A DNA stretch of 64,000 bases from Draconibacterium mangrovi (GCF_010586825.1 NZ_JAAAGB010000007.1:62001-126000); one strand, 5' to 3'; counted from the stretch's first letter, positions 25,073-34,004 are shown. Notes: generated from the letters alone by a model not told the origin. Program-made: numbers and translations.

Positions 25073-27250
25073 ATGGAACCTAAAGATCTAAAAAACTCGG
25101 AAGAGTTAAAGCGTACGGAGAATACTGACCTTGAGAATTCTGAAGTTAAACCAACTTCGGAAGAAGCTGCAAAATCGGATGAGCCGAATACTGTTGAGAA
25201 TGAAAAAAGTGTTGAACCCACCGAGGAAAAAACACCTGAACAGCCGCCGGTGGAACCTGTTGAAGAAATTGTGAAAGAAGAGCCAAAAGCTGAAGTAGCA
25301 GAAGAACCACAAAGTGAGTCGGAACCCGAATCAATTTCGAAAGAAGAAAGTACAGTTGAATCAACTGAAGATTTCGAAGAAACTGCTGAAGAAAAAGTAG
25401 CAGAAGAAACACAACCGGAACCGGAAGTTGCAGCAGCAGCAGAAACAGTGCAGGAACAACCAAGCGAAAGTGAAGAAGAAAAAGTTGAGCATTTAAAAGA
25501 AAAAAAGCCGGAAAAAAAAGAACCGGTTGATTATTCTAAACATTCTCAGGTTGAGCTTGTAAATGCACTCCGCGACGTACTTGAAAGGGACAATGATATC
25601 AATATAAAAGAAGAAATCGACACCATTAAAGCGGCGTTTTATAAGAATCTGAACGAGAATATAGAGGCCGATAAGAAGAAATTTATTGCTGATGGCGGTG
25701 CTGAAGAGGAATTTAAAGCCGAAGAAGATCCTTATGAAAAAGACATTAAAGATCTGCTAAAACAATACCGTCATATTCGTATTGAGCACAACAAACAACA
25801 GGAGAGTGAAAAAGAAGAAAATCTGCAGAAAAAATATGATGTAATCGAAAAGATTAAAGGATTGATCAATAACGAAGAATCGATCAATAAAACCTTTAAT
25901 GATTTTCGTGATCTTCAGCGAGAATGGCGCGAAATTGGCCTGGTTCCGCAATCAAAAATGAAGAATCTGTGGGATACTTATCATTTCCATGTGGAGAATT
26001 TCTACGATTATATCAAAATCAACCGCGAACTGCGCGATCTGGATCTGAAGAAGAACCTGGAAGCGAAAATCAAACTTTGCGAAAGGGCAGAGGAGTTGCT
26101 GGTTGAAGAGCCATCAATTCTGAAAGCATTTAATACCCTTCAGAAATATCACGAACAGTGGCGCGAAATTGGTCCGGTGCCACGCGAGCAAAAAGACGAT
26201 ATTTGGGAACGTTTTAAAGCGGCAACAAATAAGATCAATAAAAAGCATCAGGAATTTTTCGAGAATAGAAAAGTTGATCAAAAGAAAAATCTGGAAGCCA
26301 AAACAGCGTTGTGCGAAAAAGCTGAAGAGATCATTCAGGAGGAAATTTTGAATCACAAGGAGTGGGATGAAAAATCGAAGCAACTAATTGAATTACAAAA
26401 GGTTTGGCGAACAATTGGATTTGCACCACGAAAGGATAACAACAAGATATACGAGCGTTTCCGTATTGCCTGCGATGCATTTTTTAATGCCAAGCGCTCA
26501 TTTTACTCTAAAAACAAAGAAGAGCAACAAAATAATCTGCAGTTAAAAACCGATTTGTGCGTTCAGGCAGAGTCGTTGAAAGACAGTGAAGATTGGAAAA
26601 AAACAACTCAGGACTTTATAAATATTCAGAAAAAATGGAAGGAAATTGGTCCGGTGCCACGCAAACATTCCGATATCTTGTGGAAACGTTTCCGTGCTGC
26701 GTGCGACTTTTTCTTCGATAAAAAATCAGTGCATTTTACTGATGTGGATACCGAACAGGATGATAATCTGAAATTGAAAGAAGACCTGATTAAAGAGGTT
26801 GAAAACTTTAAACCGGTTGACAACGTTGAAAAAAATCTGGAATCGCTTAAAACTTTCCAACGCAGATGGACCGAAATTGGCCATGTTCCGTTTAAAAAGA
26901 AAGATGAAATTAAAGTTTTGTTCCGGGATGCCATTAACAAACTGTTCGACGATCTTAACCTTGATGATGAAAAGCGCAACCTGTTGAAATTCAGAAATAA
27001 AATGTCATCGTTCTCGGAATCATCGCGTGGGCAAAACAAGATGCGCATGGAACGCGATAAGTACATGAACAAAATGAAGCAGCTGGAAAACGACCTGGTG
27101 CTGCTTGATAATAACATTGGATTTTTTGCCAAATCGAAAAATGCAGAATCGTTGATTGAGGATGTGAAAAAGAAAATTGAAGTAACGAAGCAAAAAATTG
27201 AATTGCTGAAAGACAAAATCCGTGTTATTGATGAAATGGATAATGACTAA
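25073..27250 (+). CDS. DUF349 repeat protein with a long acidic N-terminus
   Basis: A 725-residue cytoplasmic protein in three parts. Residues 1-160 are extremely rich in Glu, Ser, Pro and Val and look disordered. Residues about 230-650 hold five DUF349 repeats, each marked by a Trp-x2-Ile-Gly-x-(Val/Ala)-Pro core: REWREIGLVP, EQWREIGPVP, KVWRTIGFAP, KKWKEIGPVP and RRWTEIGHVP. Residues 655-725 form a coiled coil. DUF349 proteins are common in Bacteroidetes, and their role is not established. It has its own promoter and terminator. Confidence 0.9.
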   Translation: MEPKDLKNSEELKRTENTDLENSEVKPTSEEAAKSDEPNTVENEKSVEPTEEKTPEQPPVEPVEEIVKEEPKAEVAEEPQSESEPESISKEESTVESTEDFEETAEEKVAEETQPEPEVAAAAETVQEQPSESEEEKVEHLKEKKPEKKEPVDYSKHSQVELVNALRDVLERDNDINIKEEIDTIKAAFYKNLNENIEADKKKFIADGGAEEEFKAEEDPYEKDIKDLLKQYRHIRIEHNKQQESEKEENLQKKYDVIEKIKGLINNEESINKTFNDFRDLQREWREIGLVPQSKMKNLWDTYHFHVENFYDYIKINRELRDLDLKKNLEAKIKLCERAEELLVEEPSILKAFNTLQKYHEQWREIGPVPREQKDDIWERFKAATNKINKKHQEFFENRKVDQKKNLEAKTALCEKAEEIIQEEILNHKEWDEKSKQLIELQKVWRTIGFAPRKDNNKIYERFRIACDAFFNAKRSFYSKNKEEQQNNLQLKTDLCVQAESLKDSEDWKKTTQDFINIQKKWKEIGPVPRKHSDILWKRFRAACDFFFDKKSVHFTDVDTEQDDNLKLKEDLIKEVENFKPVDNVEKNLESLKTFQRRWTEIGHVPFKKKDEIKVLFRDAINKLFDDLNLDDEKRNLLKFRNKMSSFSESSRGQNKMRMERDKYMNKMKQLENDLVLLDNNIGFFAKSKNAESLIEDVKKKIEVTKQKIELLKDKIRVIDEMDND

Positions 27251-27274
27251 AGAATACATTATATTGTAATATTT

Positions 27275-27302
27275 AAAAGCCGGTTTTTACCGGCTTTTTT
27301 AT
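27275..27302 (+). terminator. intrinsic terminator of the DUF349 gene
   Basis: AAAAGCCGGT (27275-27284) pairs with ACCGGCTTTT (27289-27298), followed by more T. Confidence 0.85.
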
Positions 27303-27413
27303 TTCCAGAGGTTATTTTTAAGGTGCCGAGAATAACGTAGTAAAAATTTTATGTGCTAAAATAATTGTGTAGAAAGATCATTATTCAGCTTATAACTTCC
27401 AATACTCTAAGTA

Positions 27414-27444
27414 TTTTCTTCTATCAGAATCTTTTATAACTTTG
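27414..27444 (+). promoter_or_regulatory. candidate promoter of the Gfo/Idh/MocA gene
   Basis: TTTT at 27414-27417, a 19-base spacer and TAACTTTG at 27437-27444 fit TTTG-N19-TAnnTTTG with one mismatch. The ATG is 75 bases downstream. Confidence 0.5.
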
Positions 27445-27519
27445 GTAAAGAAGTACAGCCTGAATCTGTGAAAACAGGTGAATGGCATTTTAGACTAACT
27501 AATACTAATATTCTGAGTA

Positions 27520-28920
27520 ATGAAAAGTAACAGTCATTCATCCCGACGATCGTTTATCAAAAATACGGTCCTCGGAACAGCCCTCGTTTCCACCGCCCCA
27601 ACCATTTTAGCGAATTCCTACAGTCAGCGAATTATGTTGAAAACACGTGAATTTGAATCGGCTCAGTTTTCTGCCAACGACCAGGTTCAGTTGGCATTGA
27701 TAGGAGCCGGAATCCAGGGAATTTATGATACTACTTCAGCGCTACAGGTTCCCGGCGTGAAACTGGTTGCTGCCTGCGATTTATATACCGGCCGTTTGCA
27801 GCGTGCAAAAGAATTGTGGGGCGATGATATTTTTGTAACCCGTGATTACCGCGAAATTTTGAACCGCGAGGATATTGATGCAGTCATAATTGCCACACCG
27901 GATCACTGGCACATAAAAATCAGTACTGAGGCATTAAAGGCCGGGAAAGCTGTTTATTGCGAAAAGCCCATGGTGCAAAACTTCGATGAAGGTCACCCGC
28001 TGATTCAGGCCTGGAAAGATTCAGGTAAAGCAATGCAGATTGGTAGTCAGGGCATGTCGTCGTTGGGTAACGAAAAGGCGAAGCAGTTATACGAAGATGG
28101 TGCTATTGGCGAAATTGTAATGCTTGATATGTTCAACGACCGTTATTCGGCTGAAGGTGCCTGGCAATATCCGATACCGCCGGATGCTAATCCCGATTCG
28201 GTGGATTTTGATACTTTTTTAGGACGTGCTCCCAAAGTGCCTTTTGAACTGAAACGTTTTTTCCGCTGGAGAAATTACAAGGATTACGGAACCGGGGTAG
28301 CCGGCGATTTGTTTGTACACGCATTTTCCACCTTGCATTATGTAATCAGTTCAAATGGTCCGGACAGAGCTCAGGCAACCGGTGGATTACGTTACTGGGA
28401 CGACGGCCGAGACGTTCCCGATGTTTCAATTACTCTTTACGATTTCCCGCAAACGAATACACATGCCGCATTTAATGCTGCTTTCCGTGTGAATTTCATT
28501 GCCGGAAATGGTGGCGGAGGTGGTTTCAGACTAGTGGGAACTGAAGGCGAGATGGAAATCGGTTCGAACAGTGTAAAACTCATCCGTTCAAAACTGAACA
28601 TGAAACCTCAAAGCTATTCGTTGATCGCTTATACCGAAGAAATGCAAAAAAAAATTAAGGAAGAGTACCATCTGAAATACCTCAACGAAAGACAAGCAGA
28701 TTTGAATCTTGGCGAAACCACTTATGAAGCTCCACGAGATTATAAAGGTGCTCATTACGATCACTTCTATAATTTCTTCCAGGGTGTTCGCGGACAGAAA
28801 CAAATCGTTGAAGATCCTGTTTTTGGTTTACGTGCTGCCGGTGCGGCTCTTCTTGCAAACGAAAGCTACTATCAGGCAAAACCGGTACACTGGAATCCGG
28901 ATACCATGAAGTTAAGGTAA
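27520..28920 (+). CDS. Gfo/Idh/MocA-family oxidoreductase with a Tat-type signal
   Basis: A 466-residue NAD(P)-dependent oxidoreductase of the family that oxidises or epimerises sugars, inositols and related alcohols. The N-terminus SSRRSFIKNTVLGTALVST has twin Arg9-Arg10 and a hydrophobic core, so export by the Tat pathway in folded, cofactor-bound form is likely. The Rossmann segment is VQLALIGAGIQG, followed by the family motif VYCEKPMVQN, with Lys in the active-site EKP, and DHWH before it. The C-terminal domain has a long beta-sheet and ends HWNPDTMKLR. Many Bacteroidetes have large sets of such secreted members; the substrate here is unknown. It is flanked by terminators and forms a single-gene unit. 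Confidence 0.9.
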   Translation: MKSNSHSSRRSFIKNTVLGTALVSTAPTILANSYSQRIMLKTREFESAQFSANDQVQLALIGAGIQGIYDTTSALQVPGVKLVAACDLYTGRLQRAKELWGDDIFVTRDYREILNREDIDAVIIATPDHWHIKISTEALKAGKAVYCEKPMVQNFDEGHPLIQAWKDSGKAMQIGSQGMSSLGNEKAKQLYEDGAIGEIVMLDMFNDRYSAEGAWQYPIPPDANPDSVDFDTFLGRAPKVPFELKRFFRWRNYKDYGTGVAGDLFVHAFSTLHYVISSNGPDRAQATGGLRYWDDGRDVPDVSITLYDFPQTNTHAAFNAAFRVNFIAGNGGGGGFRLVGTEGEMEIGSNSVKLIRSKLNMKPQSYSLIAYTEEMQKKIKEEYHLKYLNERQADLNLGETTYEAPRDYKGAHYDHFYNFFQGVRGQKQIVEDPVFGLRAAGAALLANESYYQAKPVHWNPDTMKLR

Positions 28921-28945
28921 TTAATTTGATTAATTCAAATTATAC

Positions 28946-28982
28946 AAAAAAGTGCATTTCATTGACGAAATGCACTTTTTTT
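28946..28982. terminator. bidirectional terminator between convergent genes
   Basis: AAAAAAGTGCATTTC (28946-28960) pairs with GAAATGCACTTTTTT (28967-28981). A- and T-runs lie on both sides; it serves the oxidoreductase gene and probably mnmE. Confidence 0.85.
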
Positions 28983-29011
28983 ATGAGAGAATTTTGAATG
29001 ATCTGTGTTAA

Positions 29012-30409
29012 TTACTTTCCGATACAGAAATTCTTAAAAATATGCCCCAAGACTTCTTCTGTTCCGACCTCTCCGGTGATTTCTGCGAGATAATGTAAAC
29101 ATTCGCGAATATCCTGAGCAAGGAAGTCGCCGGTAATTTGCATATCAAGGCCATTCAAAACACGTAAAATTGATTCATGCGCATTCTTTAATATTTCGTA
29201 ATGACGAGCGTTGGTAACAATTACATCCTGTTGTTCCGCTTCTTCCATATTTATAGAATGAGTCATGTAAGCGATGAGTTCCTCAAGGTTTTCCTTTTGT
29301 TTGGCTGCAATAAACACCGCTTTTTCGTTATCGGTTAGTTCCATTAACTCTATTTGCTGAATGGTGTCGCGTAGGCCTGAATCAATCTTATTAGCCACAA
29401 TAATCAGCGTCTGATGTGGAGCAATTCGTTCACGGATATTCTGAATGCGGCTTTCCACAAGCGGGTAGGGGTTATTGGTGTCAACTACCAGTAAAACAAC
29501 CGTTGCCTGCTCTAATTTGCTGTAACTTCGCTCGATTCCCAGGTTTTCAATCTGGTCTTCAGTTTCACGAATTCCGGCAGTATCGAAAAAGCGAAAGGCA
29601 GTTCCGTGAATATTAACGACGTCTTCAATAACATCGCGTGTAGTTCCATGAATATCAGAAACAATAGCCCGGTCTTCGTTCAGCAAAGCATTTAACAGTG
29701 TAGATTTTCCAACATTGGTTTCGCCAACAATAGCAACTGGAATTCCGTTTTTAATGGCATTTCCCAGCTGAAACGAATCTTTAAGTTTCCGTAACAGCTT
29801 TTCAATTTGCTCAGTTAATTTATGCAAGGCAGTCCTATCGGCAAACTCAACGTCTTCTTCACTAAAATCCAGCTCAAGTTCTACCATGGCAGTAAAATGC
29901 AACAACTGATCGCGTAATGCACTTATTTCTCTCGAAAATCCACCTCGCATCTGGTTCATAGCCAGTTTGTGGGCGGCAGCATTCGACGATGCAATTACAT
30001 CTGCCACGGCCTCGGCTTGCGAAAGATCCATTTTACCATTTAGAAATGCACGTTGGGTAAATTCGCCGGGCAAGGCCAAACGCGCACCGTTTTCAACCAA
30101 AACATTCAAAATACGCTGCTGAATATACGTTGATCCATGACAGGATATTTCAATAATATCTTCGCCGGTAAACGAATGTGGTGCACGAAACAACGCAATA
30201 ACCACTTCATCGATGGTTTCGTGGGCTGAAACTATTTTACCAAAATGAAGAGTGTTTGCAGCCTGGTCGGCAAGTGTTTTTCCAACTTTTGGACTTTCGT
30301 AAACCCTGTCACATATTGTAATGGCATCGCTGCCTGAAAGACGGATTACTGCAATCGCTCCAATTCCCGGAGATGTTGATATCGCGCAGATTGTTGATTG
30401 ATCGAGCAT
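29012..30409 (-). CDS. mnmE: tRNA uridine-5-carboxymethylaminomethyl(34) synthesis GTPase MnmE
   Basis: GTPase that, with MnmG, modifies the wobble uridine of several tRNAs. The 465-residue protein has the N-terminal folate-binding domain (ICAISTSPGIGAIAVIRLSG), a helical middle domain and an inserted G domain with G1 GETNVGKST, G3 DTAGIRET and G4 NKID, and it ends with the family's C-terminal CIGK (Cys462). Full length. The stop of the upstream DUF4422 gene is only 5 bases before the mnmE start, so mnmE is second in a two-gene operon. Confidence 0.97.
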   Translation of the reverse strand: MLDQSTICAISTSPGIGAIAVIRLSGSDAITICDRVYESPKVGKTLADQAANTLHFGKIVSAHETIDEVVIALFRAPHSFTGEDIIEISCHGSTYIQQRILNVLVENGARLALPGEFTQRAFLNGKMDLSQAEAVADVIASSNAAAHKLAMNQMRGGFSREISALRDQLLHFTAMVELELDFSEEDVEFADRTALHKLTEQIEKLLRKLKDSFQLGNAIKNGIPVAIVGETNVGKSTLLNALLNEDRAIVSDIHGTTRDVIEDVVNIHGTAFRFFDTAGIRETEDQIENLGIERSYSKLEQATVVLLVVDTNNPYPLVESRIQNIRERIAPHQTLIIVANKIDSGLRDTIQQIELMELTDNEKAVFIAAKQKENLEELIAYMTHSINMEEAEQQDVIVTNARHYEILKNAHESILRVLNGLDMQITGDFLAQDIRECLHYLAEITGEVGTEEVLGHIFKNFCIGK

Positions 30410-30414
30410 ATTAA

Positions 30415-31224
30415 TTATTTCTTCAATTTCTTGAAATAAATTAAAGGTAGTTCTTTATATTTTAGTTTTTTGTGTTCAACCCAAACCGTTATTAGTCGTT
30501 CAGAAAGAAAACCATAAATTCGTTCCTGGTAACCTTTGTATTTTTCATTCGGAACCCTGTCTTCAAATTTAAATAATATACCAAACAGCCATTCCATCAA
30601 CTCTTCAAAATCGTCTCTTTTCAGTACAAACATATTATTGGCAAATAACCGGTTCTGATCTAAAACCTTATTAAAAGCAGGTATAAATTCAGGAGAGTTT
30701 TCCTTTAAAATATTTTCAAGCAAAATTAAATCATCTGCACTATGATATTTAGAATAATGCTGCTTTATACTTTGACGTAATCTGCGTCTTACCGGAAATA
30801 TGGCATCATATTGTTCTAAAACCTTTAGTGTATCATTTTCGTTTAATAAGTGCTTACCCCAGTAGTTGGTATTTGCGGTGTAGATTAATCCATAACGTTT
30901 CTTCCATAAATTTGCCGGAAAATAAAGTAAACGTTTTATTCGATAGGCTAATGGCTCTTTGGCAATTGTAAAGTACCTGCGATAATGGCAACTTCCAACA
31001 ATTTCGGTTTGTGTATTTTTCCAAACCCAGTAAAGGCCCGTCAGCTCACTATAGTTATTATTTTTAGCAGAAATGTGATCGCCGCTGTCATCGCCGCAAA
31101 AACCGTCAACTTCGTTTCTGTTATTTTTTCCTGCCCAAACTGGAATATATAGGTCGTTCAGAAAGTTGACTTTGATGGGTTTATAAAAAAAGGAATATAT
31201 ACGAATTTTCTTTTGTGGATCCAT
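30415..31224 (-). CDS. DUF4422 (putative glycosyltransferase) protein
   Basis: A 269-residue soluble protein of the DUF4422 family, proteins often found in capsule and LPS gene sets and thought to be glycosyltransferases. Typical segments are DDSGDHISAKNNNYSELTGLYWVWKN, cut here across two conserved blocks, then IVGSCHYRRYF, and a later NMFVLKRDDFEELMEWLF followed by YQERIYGFLSERL. No signal peptide or membrane segment is seen. It is 5 bases upstream of mnmE and shares its promoter, an odd pairing for a surface-polysaccharide-type gene. Confidence 0.85.
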   Translation of the reverse strand: MDPQKKIRIYSFFYKPIKVNFLNDLYIPVWAGKNNRNEVDGFCGDDSGDHISAKNNNYSELTGLYWVWKNTQTEIVGSCHYRRYFTIAKEPLAYRIKRLLYFPANLWKKRYGLIYTANTNYWGKHLLNENDTLKVLEQYDAIFPVRRRLRQSIKQHYSKYHSADDLILLENILKENSPEFIPAFNKVLDQNRLFANNMFVLKRDDFEELMEWLFGILFKFEDRVPNEKYKGYQERIYGFLSERLITVWVEHKKLKYKELPLIYFKKLKK

Positions 31225-31243
31225 GCTTTCATTCAGAAAAACA

Positions 31244-31275
31244 CAAAACTAATCTTTGAATTGTAATAAACCAAA
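31244..31275 (-). promoter_or_regulatory. promoter of the DUF4422-mnmE operon
   Basis: On the minus strand, TTTG (31272-31275), a 20-base spacer and TAGTTTTG (31244-31251) match the Bacteroidetes promoter consensus. The start codon is 19 bases further on. Confidence 0.65.
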
Positions 31276-31335
31276 CGTGCCCTTTTTTTCTTATTTTCAT
31301 GTCTGACATCATTTAATAAATTCAATACGGGATAC

Positions 31336-32073
31336 ATGAGCATATTATTAAAAGAATCAGCAAAGCTGATAAGAGAATCAAATTTTACATTTGCATTTAC
31401 CGGTGCCGGAATTTCGGTTGAGAGTGGAATTCCGCCGTTTCGCGGAGAGCACGGACTTTGGAACAAATACGATCCACAGGTATTAGATTTGGGCTACTTT
31501 CTGAATAACTCAGAACACTGCTGGACTTATATACGTGAGATATTTTATGATTTTTTTGCTAATGCAAAGCCCAACGATGCGCACCGTATACTTGCAAAAA
31601 TGGAAAGTAACAAGCTGTTAAAAGCGGTTGTTACCCAGAATATCGACAACCTGCATTACGAAGCCGGAAGTGAAACAGTTTATGAATTTCATGGCAATTC
31701 AAAAAAGCTAAAGTGCTTAAAGTGCGGAAAAGTTTATGATGCCGGAGATATTGATTTTGAAAATATTCCACCAAAATGTGTACATGATGGAGAAGTGCTA
31801 AAGCCCAATTTTATATTTTTTGGCGAAGGAATTCCGCCCGATGCATACGCCGATTCGTTCGCAGCGGCCGAGAAGGCCGAGGTCTGCATTATAGTTGGAT
31901 CAACCGGCGAAGTAACACCGGCCTCGTATGTGCCACGTACTGCGAAACAGGCAGGTGCTACAATTATCGAGATCAATCCGGAGGAAACCATTTTCACCTC
32001 GTCAATAACCGATATTTACTTAAAAGGAAAAGCCACCGAAGTTTTAAGGCAGTTGGGTGAATTGCTATTTTGA
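31336..32073 (+). CDS. sirtuin (Sir2) NAD-dependent protein deacylase with an unusual zinc site
   Basis: A 245-residue Sir2-family enzyme that removes acyl groups from lysines using NAD. Visible motifs are FTGAGISVESGIPPFRG (NAD binding), TQNIDNLHYEAG, and the catalytic His119 in EFHGN. The zinc module normally has four Cys; here Cys127 and Cys130 form the first pair (CLKC), but the second pair is Cys148-Val-His-Asp151, so the fourth ligand would be His150 or Asp151. The rest (PNFIFFGEGIP, IVGSTGEVTPA) is normal. It is divergent from the DUF4422-mnmE operon. Confidence 0.9.
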   Translation: MSILLKESAKLIRESNFTFAFTGAGISVESGIPPFRGEHGLWNKYDPQVLDLGYFLNNSEHCWTYIREIFYDFFANAKPNDAHRILAKMESNKLLKAVVTQNIDNLHYEAGSETVYEFHGNSKKLKCLKCGKVYDAGDIDFENIPPKCVHDGEVLKPNFIFFGEGIPPDAYADSFAAAEKAEVCIIVGSTGEVTPASYVPRTAKQAGATIIEINPEETIFTSSITDIYLKGKATEVLRQLGELLF

Positions 32074-32174
32074 ACTTTTCAACCAAATGTTTGAAGTTTA
32101 TTGTTAACAGAAAGATACTTGTCCCGGAAAACGATTAATCTACAGTTCATTTTCCGTATAACTTGAAGAAAATT

Positions 32175-32182
32175 TATATTTG
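32175..32182 (+). promoter_or_regulatory. candidate -7 promoter element of fabG
   Basis: TATATTTG matches TAnnTTTG, about 92 bases before the fabG ATG. The -33 region is TTTTCC-like. The resulting leader would include the hairpin at 32201-32250. Confidence 0.5.
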
Positions 32183-32200
32183 CGCTACGAAAACAAATAG

Positions 32201-32250
32201 GGTAACTTTGGTTTTAGCCGAGGGTTTCTTGATCAGGCTAAATTGTTACC
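32201..32250 (+). promoter_or_regulatory. two-part stem-loop in the fabG leader
   Basis: GGTAAC (32201-32206) pairs with GTTACC (32245-32250), and inside it TTTAGCC (32213-32219) pairs with GGCTAAA (32236-32242), separated by an asymmetric internal loop. It lies 23 bases before the ATG and has no T-run after it, so it is unlikely to be a terminator. Function unknown. Confidence 0.55.
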
Positions 32251-32273
32251 ATTTTAATTAAAATTATAAACGA

Positions 32274-33020
32274 ATGAAATTACTTGAAGGAAAAACAGCG
32301 ATTATTACCGGCGCTTCTCGCGGTATTGGTAAAGCAATTGCTGTAAAGTATGCACAGGAAGGGTGCGATGTTGCCTTTACCGATCTTTTTGAAGATGACA
32401 ATATGAAAGCCACGGAAGAGGAATTAAAAACTTATGGCGTAAAAGCCAAAGGATTTGCTTCTGATGCAAGTAATTTTGAAGATACCGACCGGGTTGTAAA
32501 CGAAATTGTTAAAGAATTTGGCCGTATCGATGTATTGGTAAATAACGCAGGTATAACAAAAGATACTTTGTTAATGCGAATGACTGAAGACCAGTGGGAT
32601 GCAGTAATTAACGTTAACCTGAAATCAGTGTTTAACTTTACAAAAGCAGCTCAGCGCACGATGCTAAAACAACGTTCCGGTTCAATTATCAACCTAAGTT
32701 CGGTTGTTGGTGTTAGCGGAAATGCAGGTCAGTCGAACTACTCGGCATCCAAAGCGGGTATTATTGGTTTCACCAAGTCGATAGCGCGCGAACTGGGTTC
32801 TCGTGGTGTTCGCTCAAATGCTATCGCTCCTGGTTTTATTATTACTGAAATGACCGGTAAAATCCCGGAAGATGCACGTAAAGCATGGGAAGCCTCAATT
32901 CCGCTAAAAAGAGGTGGAACACCGGAAGAGGTTGCAGGTGTTGCTACATTCCTTGCATCCGATCTCTCATCGTATGTAAGCGGACAGGTTATTACTGTTT
33001 GTGGTGCAATGAACACTTAA
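32274..33020 (+). CDS. fabG: 3-oxoacyl-[acyl-carrier-protein] reductase FabG
   Basis: NADPH-dependent reductase of the fatty-acid elongation cycle. The 248-residue short-chain dehydrogenase has the nucleotide motif TGASRGIG at 13-20, NNAG at 90-93, and the catalytic Ser142/Ser143, Tyr156 and Lys160 (YSASK), plus the FabG-type ending GQVITVCGAMNT. There are many SDR paralogs, but length and motifs fit FabG well. It is transcribed alone from a structured leader and followed by a terminator, after which a PfkB kinase gene begins. Confidence 0.92.
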   Translation: MKLLEGKTAIITGASRGIGKAIAVKYAQEGCDVAFTDLFEDDNMKATEEELKTYGVKAKGFASDASNFEDTDRVVNEIVKEFGRIDVLVNNAGITKDTLLMRMTEDQWDAVINVNLKSVFNFTKAAQRTMLKQRSGSIINLSSVVGVSGNAGQSNYSASKAGIIGFTKSIARELGSRGVRSNAIAPGFIITEMTGKIPEDARKAWEASIPLKRGGTPEEVAGVATFLASDLSSYVSGQVITVCGAMNT

Positions 33021-33039
33021 AAAACGTTATAAAATAATG

Positions 33040-33069
33040 AAAAGCTGTCTGAAAGGGCAGCTTTTTTTT
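33040..33069 (+). terminator. intrinsic terminator of fabG
   Basis: AAAAGCTGTC (33040-33049) pairs with GGCAGCTTTT (33056-33065), including one G-U pair, with a continuing T-run. Confidence 0.8.
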
Positions 33070-33083
33070 GTTTATTTGTGTTG

Positions 33084-33953
33084 ATGAAACACAGAGCCTT
33101 ATTCGTAGGACTTACTACAATTGATATTCAGTATTTTATAGATGATATTCCGATTGCCAATACTAAAATTAAAACCGGTAATCCGGATATTTTAGTTGGT
33201 GGCCCGGCTACCAATGCAGCCGTTGCGTTCGCATATCTGAATAAAACAGCAACGCTTGCCAGTCCTGCCGGTCTCAATGCCTTTTCCTCATTTATCGATC
33301 AGGATCTAAACAGTGTTGGAGTAGATCATTTTGATTTGGCTTACGGCCAGGATTTTGAAACTATATTGGCCACCGTGTTAACATCGAAAAATGGCGACCG
33401 AACTATTGTAACACATAATCCAAAAGAAGTTAAGAGTACGATTTCGCCCCAAAAACTGATCGATCTGGTAGAACCACAGATTCTTCTTATCGATGGTTTT
33501 TACCCTGAATTCAGTCTTGAATGTGTTGAAATTTGTAAAGAGCGGGGAATACCTGTCGTTTCTGATTGTGGAAGCTGGAAACCACAGTTTGACGAGCTGT
33601 TAAATTATATTGATGTTGCCATATGCTCAGCCGATTTTATGCCACCGAAATGTGAAAACCGGAAAGACCTCTTTGAATTTATGACAGCTAAAAACGTAAA
33701 TTCGGTGGCTATTTCAAATGGTGGATCCGAAATTGAATTTTTATCAAAAGAAAAAAAGGGGACTGTTGCTGTACCAAAAGTAGAGGTAAAAGATACGCTT
33801 GGTGCAGGAGATTTTCTTCATGGTGCTTTTTGCTACTATTTTCTTGAAAGCACTGATTTCGAAAAAGCTATGATAAAAGCAGCCTTATTAGCTTCGTTTA
33901 CCTGCGGTTTTAAGGGAACTCGGAAATGGTTAAATTTTAATCATAATGCCTGA
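33084..33953 (+). CDS. PfkB-family sugar/nucleoside kinase
   Basis: A ribokinase-fold kinase of about 289 residues. The N-terminal part reads ALFVGLTTIDIQYFI, then GGPATNAAVAFAYL, and the C-terminal signature is DTLGAGDFLHGAF, with the catalytic Asp in GAGD. Substrates of the family range from ribose and fructose to nucleosides and tagatose; it cannot be assigned. I place the start at the ATG at 33084; GTG (33078) and TTG (33081) immediately precede it in frame, and all three are only a few bases past the fabG terminator. Confidence 0.85.
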   Translation: MKHRALFVGLTTIDIQYFIDDIPIANTKIKTGNPDILVGGPATNAAVAFAYLNKTATLASPAGLNAFSSFIDQDLNSVGVDHFDLAYGQDFETILATVLTSKNGDRTIVTHNPKEVKSTISPQKLIDLVEPQILLIDGFYPEFSLECVEICKERGIPVVSDCGSWKPQFDELLNYIDVAICSADFMPPKCENRKDLFEFMTAKNVNSVAISNGGSEIEFLSKEKKGTVAVPKVEVKDTLGAGDFLHGAFCYYFLESTDFEKAMIKAALLASFTCGFKGTRKWLNFNHNA

Positions 33954-34004
33954 CATCTGAAAAATAATCCGTAAATTGTTTTAATCGGGAACAATAAAAG
34001 AATA

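Noticed and set aside
26626-27216. 196-residue open frame antisense to the DUF349 gene
   Set aside because: Its Ser/Phe-rich composition is what the complement of a Glu/Lys-rich gene gives.
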